This document shows, one piece after another, positions 25,482-33,293 of a DNA stretch of 64,000 nucleotides. Each line of letters begins with the position of its first letter. The stretch's first letter is position 1. The notes beneath the pieces are model-generated. The model saw only the letters and a list, made by a program, of their open reading frames with translations. It was not told the origin of the DNA and did no database searches. Source of the stretch: Solidesulfovibrio fructosivorans JJ] (lineage in GTDB: Bacteria > Desulfobacterota > Desulfovibrionia > Desulfovibrionales > Desulfovibrionaceae); the NCBI RefSeq assembly GCF_000179555.1, contig NZ_AECZ01000003.1, positions 124,001 through 188,000 on the forward strand. The letters run 5' to 3'. The position numbers were made by a program, and so were the translations under genes.

Positions 25482-26750
25482 ATGTCCTTCGCGCAGTCCT
25501 GGGATTTCACGCCGGGCGCCCGCGTCGTTGTAGACGATCTGCGAAAGTGCTCGCGTGAATACGAGTGGCTGGAGGAACCTTACGTCTCGCCCGACGGCGA
25601 GACCGTGGCAATGGTAGCCGCTTTGCCGGACGCCGAGTTTTCCCTGGCGGTCAATGGTGAAGTCTGGGAGGAAACCTTCGACAAGATCTGGTATCCGCGC
25701 TTTTCCCCGGACGGCAGGTTGACCGCGCTCGTGCAGTCGGCCGGCGAATGGACCATGGCCGTCGACGGCGCCGCCTGGGAAGAACAGTACGGCTACATTT
25801 GGAACACCCTTTTCTCGGAGGCCGGCGACGTCATCGCCGCCCCGGTCCAGATCGACGGCCGGTACGGCATGGTGGCCAACGGGACCGTCTGGGAAACCCT
25901 CTTCGAGAACGCCAACATGGTGGCCCTGTCCCGCGACGGGTCCGCCTCGGCGGCGGTCGTCCAGGTCAAGTCCCTGGCTCAGGCCGACATCGAGACTTTC
26001 CAGAACGGCATCTTCAGCGTGGCCGTAAACGGCGTCGCCTGGGATTCCATCTTCGTCAACTGCTGGAATCCGGCCTTCGACGCCGCGGGCAAGCGCGTGG
26101 CCGCCACCGTGCGCCGCACGCTCTACGACTACACCATCGCCGTGGACGGCAAGGCCTGGGAAGGCGCGTACGCCTGCGCCTGGGGCCCGGTCTTCAACCC
26201 GGCCACGGGGCAGGTCGCCGCGCCGGTGCGCAAGGCCGGGGCCTGGGGCATGGCCATCGACGACAAGATGGTCTGGGAACCCCGCTTCGCCCAGGTCTGG
26301 CATCCGGCGTTCTCCGCCGACGGCTCCAAGCTGGCGGCCATCGTGGCCCCGAGCTTCGGCGTCTTCACCGTGGCCGTGGACGGCACGCCCTGGGACGCGA
26401 CCTTCCCGGTGGTCACGGACCTCGCCATCAGCCCGGCCGGCGGCCGGGTGGCCGCCATCGGCAATGACCAGAACACGAATTTCACGGTCATCTGCGACGG
26501 CAAGGTCTGGAGCGGCCAATACGACATGGCCTGGCCCCTGGTGTGGAGCGCCGACGGCGCGCACCTGGCCGTGGCCGTGGAACGCGCCGGCCGGTTTACG
26601 GTCGTGTGCGACGGCAAGGCCTACCCCCAGAGCTTCGACAAATGCTTCGACCCGGCGTTTTCCCCGGACGGAACCAAGGTCCTCATCCGGGCCATCGCCG
26701 ACGGCAAGCTCCATCGAATCGTGGCCCCGCTTACGGCCTTTACCGGCTAG
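25482..26750 (+). CDS. tmcD: TmcD, tryptophan-rich propeller-like subunit of the Tmc complex
   Basis: 422 residues with no signal peptide or membrane helix. It consists of about nine repeats of roughly 45 residues, each with an 'xVNG.xWE..F...W.P.FS.DG...A' pattern (for example SLAVNGEVWEETFDKIWYPR), suggesting a beta-propeller. Tryptophan is unusually frequent. In sulfate reducers TmcD is the cytoplasmic subunit of the Tmc transmembrane redox complex. It is the first gene of the operon here, with GGAGG before ATG 25482 and nine bases to tmcC. Assignment rests on context plus composition. Confidence 0.85.
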   Translation: MSFAQSWDFTPGARVVVDDLRKCSREYEWLEEPYVSPDGETVAMVAALPDAEFSLAVNGEVWEETFDKIWYPRFSPDGRLTALVQSAGEWTMAVDGAAWEEQYGYIWNTLFSEAGDVIAAPVQIDGRYGMVANGTVWETLFENANMVALSRDGSASAAVVQVKSLAQADIETFQNGIFSVAVNGVAWDSIFVNCWNPAFDAAGKRVAATVRRTLYDYTIAVDGKAWEGAYACAWGPVFNPATGQVAAPVRKAGAWGMAIDDKMVWEPRFAQVWHPAFSADGSKLAAIVAPSFGVFTVAVDGTPWDATFPVVTDLAISPAGGRVAAIGNDQNTNFTVICDGKVWSGQYDMAWPLVWSADGAHLAVAVERAGRFTVVCDGKAYPQSFDKCFDPAFSPDGTKVLIRAIADGKLHRIVAPLTAFTG

Positions 26751-26759
26751 GAGGAAGTC

Positions 26760-27419
26760 ATGCACGCCTTGTACGATCTCGCCGTCGGACCGCTGGCCTG
26801 GCTGGCCTTCGGCATCTTTATCCTCGGTTCGGCCTATCGCCTGCTGGCCATGCGCGCCCTGGCCCTCAAAAAGGACGGGGCCTTCGTGGCCTTCATCAGC
26901 TGGCCCCACGCCATCAAATCCCTCACCCACTGGCTGACCCCCTTCGGGTCGCTGGGCTGGCGGGAGAATCCCGTCGTCACCGTGGCCACCTTCGTCTTTC
27001 ATATCTGTCTCTTTCTGGTGCCGCTGTTCCTCATGGGGCACATCGTGCTCTTCGACACCTTCCACGGCTGGTCCTGGCCGGCGCTGCCCGGACAGCTGGC
27101 CGACATCCTGTCCATCGTCGTGGTCGTCATCTGCGCCTACTTCCTGTGGCGGCGCGTAAGCGTCCCCGAAGTGCGCTTCGTCACCAGCGCCCAGGACGTC
27201 GTCGTGGTTTCCCTTGTGGGCCTGACCTTCCTGACGGGCGTTTTGGCCTATCATCGCATCGGCGACAACCTGGTTATGACCACCCTGCACATTCTGTGCG
27301 GCGAGGCCATGCTGATCGCCATCCCGTTCACCAGGCTCTCCCACATGCTGTTCGGCTTTTTCAGCCGCGGCTACATCGCCTCGGAGTTCGGGTCCGTCAG
27401 ACACGCCAAGGACTGGTAG
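26760..27419 (+). CDS. tmcC: TmcC, membrane cytochrome b subunit of the Tmc complex
   Basis: 219 residues with about five membrane helices and well-placed histidines (FHICLFLVPLFLMGHIVLFD, TLHILCGEAML), resembling the NarI/DsrM cytochrome b family. It would carry haem b and pass electrons between the periplasmic cytochrome TmcA and the cytoplasmic TmcB. It sits between tmcD and tmcB with 9- and 15-base gaps. Confidence 0.9.
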   Translation: MHALYDLAVGPLAWLAFGIFILGSAYRLLAMRALALKKDGAFVAFISWPHAIKSLTHWLTPFGSLGWRENPVVTVATFVFHICLFLVPLFLMGHIVLFDTFHGWSWPALPGQLADILSIVVVVICAYFLWRRVSVPEVRFVTSAQDVVVVSLVGLTFLTGVLAYHRIGDNLVMTTLHILCGEAMLIAIPFTRLSHMLFGFFSRGYIASEFGSVRHAKDW

Positions 27420-27434
27420 AGACCGGAGGATTTC

Positions 27435-28754
27435 ATGAGCACCATTGCCGACCGCCTCATCGAGGATGAAGGGCTCAGGCGCGGCGTTTCCCGCCTGAAC
27501 CCGGAGAAGATACAGAAGGTCTTCAAGGAGCTGATCGCCGGCGAATGCGGCGCGCGCCTGAAAACCTATATGGAGACCTGCGTGCACTGCGGCATGTGCG
27601 CCAAGGCCTGCCACTACTACATGTCGCACAAGGACCCGAGCTACATGCCCGTGGCCAAGGTCACCCAGACCATGAGCCGCCTGCTCAAGGCCGACGGCAA
27701 GGTCGACCCGCAGGTCATCTACGAGTGCGCCCAGCTCTCCTACACCGAGTGCAACCTGTGCCGCCGCTGCATCCATTACTGTCCGCTGGGCATCGACACC
27801 GGCTACATCATGAGTGTGGTGCGCCGGCTGTGCTCCAAACTCGGCTGCACCCCGCAGTACATCCAGGACACCGCCCACAGCCACTCGGCCACCATGAACC
27901 AGATGTGGGTGAAAGACGACGAGTGGCCCGACACCCTCCAGTGGCAGGAAGAAGAGGCCCGCGACGAGTTCCCGGACCTGCGCATCCCGCTCGAGGTCGA
28001 GGGCGCGGACTTCATGTATTCGGTCATCGCCCCGGAACCCAAGTTCCGCACCCAGCTCATCTACCAGGCCGCGGCCATCTTCAACGCGGCCGGGCTTTCC
28101 TGGACCATGCCGGCGACGCCCGGCTGGGACAACTCCAACATGGCCATGTTCTCGGGCGATTCCGAGATCATGGGCCGGGTCGAGCGCGCCCACTACGAGA
28201 CCGCCCAGCGCCTGCGCGTCAAGCGTATCGTCATGGGCGAGTGCGGCCATGCCTTCCGCGCCGTCTACGACGTGGGCAACCGCTGGCTCGGCTGGAAATG
28301 GACTCCCGTCCCCATGGTCCACTCGATCGAGTTCTTCTGGGAGCTCATCCAGCAGGGCCGCATCAAGATCACCCACAAGTACGCCGACCCGGTCACCATC
28401 CACGACCCCTGCAACGTCATCCGCGGCCGCGGCCTCATGGACAAGCTGCGCGACGTGGTCCACTTCCTGTGCGAGGAAGTGGTGGAGATGTACCCCAACC
28501 GCGAGCACAACTACTGCTGCTGCGCCGGGGGCGGCGTCATCAACTGCGGCCCCCCTTTCAAGAACACCCGCGTCGCCGGCAACGCCATCAAGGCCGAGCA
28601 GCTCAAGGCCACGGGAGTGAAGACCCTGGTCGCCCCCTGCCACAACTGTCACGGCGGTTTGGAAGACATTGTCAGCAAGTACGAACTCGGCATGCACATC
28701 AAGTTCCTGGGCGACATCATCTATGAACTGATGGAGAAGCCCGAGGCGGAGTAA
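27435..28754 (+). CDS. tmcB: TmcB, HdrD-like iron-sulfur subunit of the Tmc complex
   Basis: 439 residues. Two [4Fe-4S] motifs lie near the N-terminus: CVHCGMCAKAC (49-59) and CNLCRRCIHYCPLG. Two CCG-type cysteine-rich segments follow at the C-terminus (DPCNVIRGR with CCCAGGGVINCG, and APCHNCHGG). This is the heterodisulfide reductase HdrD plan, also found in DsrK and TmcB. It should face the cytoplasm and exchange electrons with soluble partners during sulfate reduction with hydrogen or formate. Confidence 0.92.
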   Translation: MSTIADRLIEDEGLRRGVSRLNPEKIQKVFKELIAGECGARLKTYMETCVHCGMCAKACHYYMSHKDPSYMPVAKVTQTMSRLLKADGKVDPQVIYECAQLSYTECNLCRRCIHYCPLGIDTGYIMSVVRRLCSKLGCTPQYIQDTAHSHSATMNQMWVKDDEWPDTLQWQEEEARDEFPDLRIPLEVEGADFMYSVIAPEPKFRTQLIYQAAAIFNAAGLSWTMPATPGWDNSNMAMFSGDSEIMGRVERAHYETAQRLRVKRIVMGECGHAFRAVYDVGNRWLGWKWTPVPMVHSIEFFWELIQQGRIKITHKYADPVTIHDPCNVIRGRGLMDKLRDVVHFLCEEVVEMYPNREHNYCCCAGGGVINCGPPFKNTRVAGNAIKAEQLKATGVKTLVAPCHNCHGGLEDIVSKYELGMHIKFLGDIIYELMEKPEAE

Positions 28755-28778
28755 CCCCGGCGAGCAGGAGAACCCGAT

Positions 28779-29168
28779 ATGAAACGACGCACCATACCGC
28801 TTGCGCTTGTGGCTCTCGTCGCCGCCTGCTTCCTGGCGATCCCGGCCTTGAGCCAGGAGGACATGACGACTATCCCGGACCAGGGCTTTGCCGCGCATAC
28901 CCGGCTGCCGGCGGTCTTCAACCACGACGCCCACAACGAGAAGGCGGGGATTTCGGACTGTACGACCTGCCACCACGGTGAAAAGGACGGCAAACGCGAT
29001 CCGTCCCAGGACACCTCCGGCATTCCCTGTTCCGACTGCCACACCGCCGCCGGCAAGCCCGGCCGCACCCCGCTGATGCGGGCTTTCCACGAGCAGTGCA
29101 TGGGCTGCCACATGGCCAAGAAAAAGGGCCCCGTGACCTGTGGCGACTGCCACCGGCCCGTGAAGTAA
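28779..29168 (+). CDS. tmcA: TmcA, acidic (type II) tetrahaem cytochrome c3
   Basis: 129 residues with a signal peptide (1-25) and four CxxCH haem sites: CTTCH 61-65, CSDCH 84-88, CMGCH 107-111 and CGDCH 121-125. The FNHDAHN segment provides distal histidine ligands as in cytochromes c3. TmcA accepts electrons from periplasmic hydrogenases and feeds the Tmc complex. It is the last gene of the operon, followed by a long hairpin. Confidence 0.93.
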   Translation: MKRRTIPLALVALVAACFLAIPALSQEDMTTIPDQGFAAHTRLPAVFNHDAHNEKAGISDCTTCHHGEKDGKRDPSQDTSGIPCSDCHTAAGKPGRTPLMRAFHEQCMGCHMAKKKGPVTCGDCHRPVK

Positions 29169-29230
29169 GACCACCCATACGCGAGCACGAGGCGCGACCG
29201 GGAAACCGGCCGCGCCTTTTTGGTTGCTCT

Positions 29231-29392
29231 CTGGGGGAAACCCTTTCTGAAGAAAGGGTTTCCCCCAGCCCCCCTCCCAAAGAATTTTAGTGGTTACAAC
29301 GTATTATTAAATCAATTGCGGGCGTTATAGTTTATTTTGGGGGGGAGAGCGCGAAAGGGGGAACCTTTTTTCAAGAAGGTTCCCCCTTTCGC
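29231..29392. repeat. Paired long hairpins around an AT-rich core (first copy)
   Basis: Left hairpin 29231-29268: an 18-bp perfect stem CTGGGGGAAACCCTTTCT with a two-base GA loop. Right hairpin 29351-29392: a 17-bp perfect stem GCGAAAGGGGGAACCTT with an 8-base loop. Between them, CCCCTCCCAAAGAATTTTAG and TTTATTTTGGGGGGG are imperfect inverted counterparts around an AT-rich core. The left hairpin can terminate tmc transcription. The same architecture recurs at 38023-38192. Confidence 0.8.
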
Positions 29393-29496
29393 ATTCTCTT
29401 CCCTCCAATCAAGGCCCCAGGGGACCTGTTCGGTTGCCGCGCCAAATTGCGGGGAGCGTTGCTTTTCAGGGGAAATACGTTAAACGTTCAATCAAT

Positions 29497-31428
29497 ATGG
29501 AGACTATAAAAGCAACACGAGAAGAAAATAGAGTTTTGAATGCGGGGCGGTTTTTCAGGGTGCCATCCCTCGCCGCACAGTGGGCAATCTATTGTGCCGG
29601 ACTTCTTGCGCTTACGAGCATCATCGGCCTGAATATTTATTTTGAACGTGGAACTGTTGAGAATTATGAGATAAAGCTTCTCGAGATCCAGACGGACATT
29701 GTTCAGAAGATATTTGATCAGGATATTATCGCGCTCAATACAGTCCTCGAAGATCTGCGGATAACAGCGTTTCCCATCCCGGACACAAAGATGGTCGACC
29801 AGAGGCTGCGCATTCTGACCAGCGCGCTGACTGGAGTTCGAACGCTGAGCTTCTACGACGCGCGGGGCACGGTGGTCGCCTCCAGCCGCCCGGAGTTGAT
29901 CGGCCGTAATTTCGCCCACCGCGACTATTTCACCGACATGAAGCAGGGCGGCGATGCCGGGACCCTTTATCTCAGCCGTCCCTTCAAGTCGGTTCTCGGG
30001 CCATGGGTCATTGTCGCCGGGCGCATCATCGTCGGTCCTGAGGGAAAGTTCGCCGGAATTGTCAACGCCACTCTGGACCCTGGCTTTTTTAAACCGTTGC
30101 TCCGGGCCATGCTTTATGCGCCGGACATGTGGGTGAATCTGGCGCATGCCGGGGGAACCAGCTTTCTTATGGTGCCGCCGCGCGACAATGCGGAAGGCGC
30201 CGATCTCGCCAAGCCCGGCTCGTTTTTTACGCGGCATATGCAAAGCGGCCGCGACCGCAATGTCTTTCAAGGCAGGGCCTCCCTCACAGGAGATCATCGC
30301 CTGCTGGTCGTGCACACGATCCACCCCGCGGGGGTGCCGATGAACGTGCCGCTCGTGATCGGCGTCAGCAGGGACACCCATGTCATCTATGGGGACTGGA
30401 GAAGGAATGCCTGGCTCAAGGGCGGCGGGGGGCTGCTTGTGGCCTTGGCCTTCGCGCTGGTGCTGCTCTCCGTCCAGAGGTGGCGATATAAAAGCGATGC
30501 GGAGATGGCCAGGGCCGCCGAAGAACTCGCGCGTCGCGACCATTTTTTACGTATGGTGATGGACAACGTCCCGGCCATGGTCGCCTATTGGAATGCCGAG
30601 AATCGCTGTGAGTACGCCAACAAAGCCTATCAGGAGTGGTTCGGCAAGACATGGGACCAGATGGAAGGGATAGACATTCACGAACTGCTCGGGGACGCGC
30701 TTTATGCGGAAAACGAGGCGCGTATCCGTGGGGCGCTCCGTGGCGAGGCCCAGGTTTTCGAGCAGGGGAGAACCCGTGCCGACGGCGCGATCGGCCATAC
30801 CCTTGTGCGGTATGTTCCTGACAGTGTCGAGGATGGCGTGCGTGGCGTATTTGTGCTTGTCTCCGATGTGACGGAACTTATCGTTACGCGACATGAACTG
30901 GAACGCCGTGTCGAGGAGCTGCATCTTCTCGCCACAAAAGACGCGTTGACAGGCATCAGCAACCGTCGTCACTTTTTGGAGCAGGCAAGCATGGAACTCG
31001 TTCGGGCGAAGCGTTACGGCAAGCCTTTTGCCCTGCTCATGCTTGACGTGGATCACTTTAAGGCCGTCAACGACACGCATGGCCATGATGTGGGGGATGA
31101 GGTGTTGCGTTCCCTTGGCGCGGAGCTTCAGGGAACGGTACGCACGTCTGATCATGTCGGCCGGATCGGCGGCGAGGAGTTCGCCGCGCTGATCATCGAG
31201 GCCGATATCGAGAACGCGCGTGAGGTGGCCGAGCGGTTGCGGCAGAAGCTGTACAGCTCTTGCATCGATACGCGCACCGGGCCGGTTTCCTATACAGTGA
31301 GCATCGGATTGGCGGAATATCAAAGAGAGGACGACTCCGTGGACGACATGCTGCGTCGGGCGGATCTTGCCTTGTATCACGCAAAGCGCAATGGCCGTAA
31401 TCGGGTTTGTTGTTACGGCGAGTTTTAA
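29497..31428 (+). CDS. Diguanylate cyclase with extracytoplasmic Cache sensor and PAS domain
   Basis: 643 residues from ATG 29497. A membrane helix (about 28-48), a periplasmic double-Cache-like sensor (about 50-300, with DARGTVVASSRPELIGRNFA), a second helix (about 310-330), a PAS domain (about 350-470) and a C-terminal GGDEF domain. The active site is GGEEF (558-562), preceded by the product-inhibition I-site RTSD five residues upstream. It should make c-di-GMP in response to an external ligand. It is monocistronic. The PilZ protein at 5295 is a possible reader in the same window, though no direct link is shown. Confidence 0.9.
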   Translation: METIKATREENRVLNAGRFFRVPSLAAQWAIYCAGLLALTSIIGLNIYFERGTVENYEIKLLEIQTDIVQKIFDQDIIALNTVLEDLRITAFPIPDTKMVDQRLRILTSALTGVRTLSFYDARGTVVASSRPELIGRNFAHRDYFTDMKQGGDAGTLYLSRPFKSVLGPWVIVAGRIIVGPEGKFAGIVNATLDPGFFKPLLRAMLYAPDMWVNLAHAGGTSFLMVPPRDNAEGADLAKPGSFFTRHMQSGRDRNVFQGRASLTGDHRLLVVHTIHPAGVPMNVPLVIGVSRDTHVIYGDWRRNAWLKGGGGLLVALAFALVLLSVQRWRYKSDAEMARAAEELARRDHFLRMVMDNVPAMVAYWNAENRCEYANKAYQEWFGKTWDQMEGIDIHELLGDALYAENEARIRGALRGEAQVFEQGRTRADGAIGHTLVRYVPDSVEDGVRGVFVLVSDVTELIVTRHELERRVEELHLLATKDALTGISNRRHFLEQASMELVRAKRYGKPFALLMLDVDHFKAVNDTHGHDVGDEVLRSLGAELQGTVRTSDHVGRIGGEEFAALIIEADIENAREVAERLRQKLYSSCIDTRTGPVSYTVSIGLAEYQREDDSVDDMLRRADLALYHAKRNGRNRVCCYGEF

Positions 31429-31596
31429 CGTGTGTCGCTGATTGCCCCGCATGCAACCGCCTTTCGGGCGGGGCAGGGACCCCACGTTTTTTTCCCACTC
31501 TGGGAGAAAGCCCGATCTGCCCAAAAGAGGCTTCGCCCTGGCCGTCCCAATGCCTCGAGATCAATTCTTGCATAGAGTTGGGGAAAGGAGACGACC

Positions 31597-32517
31597 ATGG
31601 GACGTGTTTGCCTTGCCTTCGCCGGTCTTGTCGCGGCCTGGCTGCTGGTTGCCGCGCCGGCGGTTGCCGTCGATCCCGCGAACCTGCCCGAACCGTTGCC
31701 CGCCCCCGCCCCCGCCCCCGCGCCCGAGCCGGAGGCCGCACAGGCCGGGCCGCGGGCCACGCCTCCAGGCCGGGCTCCCGGCGACGTGCGACGTCATGTT
31801 TCCGACGCAAGGGTCTTCTCCGCCACCTCGACCTGCTTCTACGGACCGAGCATCGAGCGGGGGCAGGCCAGGCATTTGTGCGTCAATCAGACCCGGGGCA
31901 AGCTCATCGACACGGCCGCTTCGAATCTGGCCGCCGATCCGGGCGTGGCCCGGCTGCGGCTATCCCACCGCGACCTGCGCGCCTTTGCCGACAGTCTCAT
32001 GCGGGTGTCCGTGGCCGACGAGGAAATACGTCCCGTGCCGGATGGAACCGCCGTGCGCCTGACGCTACGGGCCGAGACCCCGGCCGAGGCCCTGGAGTCG
32101 CATCTGGCCGCCTTTGCCGCCGACGGGAAGCTGCGCGCCGCCGCCCTGGCCGAAACCGCCAAGCGCGACCGTCTGGCGGCCGAGGCCCGCATGGCCGCCG
32201 TGCCCTTTGGCGCGGACCGGGAATTTGCCGCCAAGGGCATGGAAAACAGGATGCGCGAGGACGCGTCCTTTGCCGCCCGGCGCGTCGTGCCCGGCATGTC
32301 CATGTCCCAGGTCAAGGAGCTGATGGGCGACCCGGCCGCCCTCAAACAGGCGGTCATCGGCCCGGAGAGCTACGTCTGCGCCGGTTACGGCCGCATCTGG
32401 GTCGTCTTCCGCGACGGGCTCGTCTCCTGCCTGCGCACCCGGCTCGATTACGTGGACCGCTACGCCACGGACTGCCACTGCGCCGGGAATTACACCACCA
32501 TACTGAAAAACGATTAG
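31597..32517 (+). CDS. Exported proline-rich protein with SmpA/OmlA-like C-terminal segment
   Basis: 306 residues. It has a signal peptide (1 to about 24, ending PAVAV), an Ala/Pro-rich linker (PLPAPAPAPAPEPEA), a middle region rich in Ala/Arg/Glu, and a C-terminal segment RRVVPGMSMSQVKELMGDPA followed by short strands and a CHCAGNY end. The GMS..QV..LMG.P pattern is that of SmpA/OmlA (BamE-like) domains, in which a beta-sheet follows two helices. Several cysteines in the mature part suggest disulfides. Function unknown; envelope location likely. Confidence 0.65.
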   Translation: MGRVCLAFAGLVAAWLLVAAPAVAVDPANLPEPLPAPAPAPAPEPEAAQAGPRATPPGRAPGDVRRHVSDARVFSATSTCFYGPSIERGQARHLCVNQTRGKLIDTAASNLAADPGVARLRLSHRDLRAFADSLMRVSVADEEIRPVPDGTAVRLTLRAETPAEALESHLAAFAADGKLRAAALAETAKRDRLAAEARMAAVPFGADREFAAKGMENRMREDASFAARRVVPGMSMSQVKELMGDPAALKQAVIGPESYVCAGYGRIWVVFRDGLVSCLRTRLDYVDRYATDCHCAGNYTTILKND

Positions 32518-32619
32518 TGATTTGCCTGTCTTGACAGAGCCCCTGGCCGCTGGCTAGGGAGAAAGACGTTCGGCATTGCTTCCCTCGCCGTCTCCCGACC
32601 CATAGCCGCCGGAGGTCCC

Positions 32620-33033
32620 ATGAGGGCGCTCATCGTTGATGACGATTTTTACAGTCGTAGTTTTCTTGAGTATATTCTGCATCCATACGCCAAATGCGAT
32701 GCGGCCGTGAACGGCGAGGACGCCATCATGGTCTTCAAGAAAGCCCTGGAAGCCGGCGAACCCTACACCCTGGTCTTCATGGACCTGCTCATGCCCGTCA
32801 TCGACGGCCCCCGCGCGCTCAAGGAAATCCGTGAGATCGAAAACGATTTCGGCATCGCGGACGGGGATGGCTGCAAGATCGTCATCACCTCGGTGCTCGA
32901 GGACGGCGAAGATACCCACAACGCCATGTACCTCGGCGGCGCGACGTCCTTTCTCCAGAAACCCGTGGATGAAAAATCCATCCTGGCCGAGTTGACGCGC
33001 CTCGGCTGCCTTGCGCCGGGCCGCGAAGGGTAG
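32620..33033 (+). CDS. Single-domain response regulator (CheY-like)
   Basis: 137 residues, receiver only. Acidic pocket in LIVDDDFYSR, phosphoryl-acceptor aspartate in LVFMDLLMPVIDG, and the conserved lysine in FLQKPVDEKS. GGAGG precedes ATG 32620. No output domain or kinase is adjacent. The alpha-4/beta-5 region has an insertion-like DFGIADGDG stretch. It may act through protein contact, as CheY does. Confidence 0.9.
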   Translation: MRALIVDDDFYSRSFLEYILHPYAKCDAAVNGEDAIMVFKKALEAGEPYTLVFMDLLMPVIDGPRALKEIREIENDFGIADGDGCKIVITSVLEDGEDTHNAMYLGGATSFLQKPVDEKSILAELTRLGCLAPGREG

Positions 33034-33050
33034 TTCGGAAGAGCGGAGGC

Positions 33051-33098
33051 GGGCGCGGGCGGGGAAGACTTTGATGGAAGTCTTCCCCGCCCGCGCCC
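33051..33098. terminator. 21-bp perfect hairpin after the receiver gene
   Basis: GGGCGCGGGCGGGGAAGACTT pairs exactly with its complement across a six-base loop, followed by GTTTCTTTTG. A very stable terminator. Confidence 0.85.
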
Positions 33099-33293
33099 GT
33101 TTCTTTTGTGCTGTCCCCTCGCACCCGCCGTTATTAAAAAAGCTGTTTTCACGCCGGGCTGGTACGGCCGGTTTTCGAAAGCCCGGACGCGACGCAAGTT
33201 GGCCGCGACTGCGGCGGCCTTTTGGTGTATGCCCGAAAATGATCAAAAGCGGGGGGCATTGCCGCAAGGGCCGTCGGTAGGGAGGTGTGGTCG

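Noticed and set aside
25410-29174. 1254-codon open frame antisense to the whole tmc operon
   Set aside because: Runs through four well-defined genes of the other strand and has no domain.
31441-31560. Possible terminator (CCGCC-TTTC-GGGCGG) after the Cache-GGDEF gene
   Set aside because: Short stem and no T-run directly following; too weak to list as a feature.
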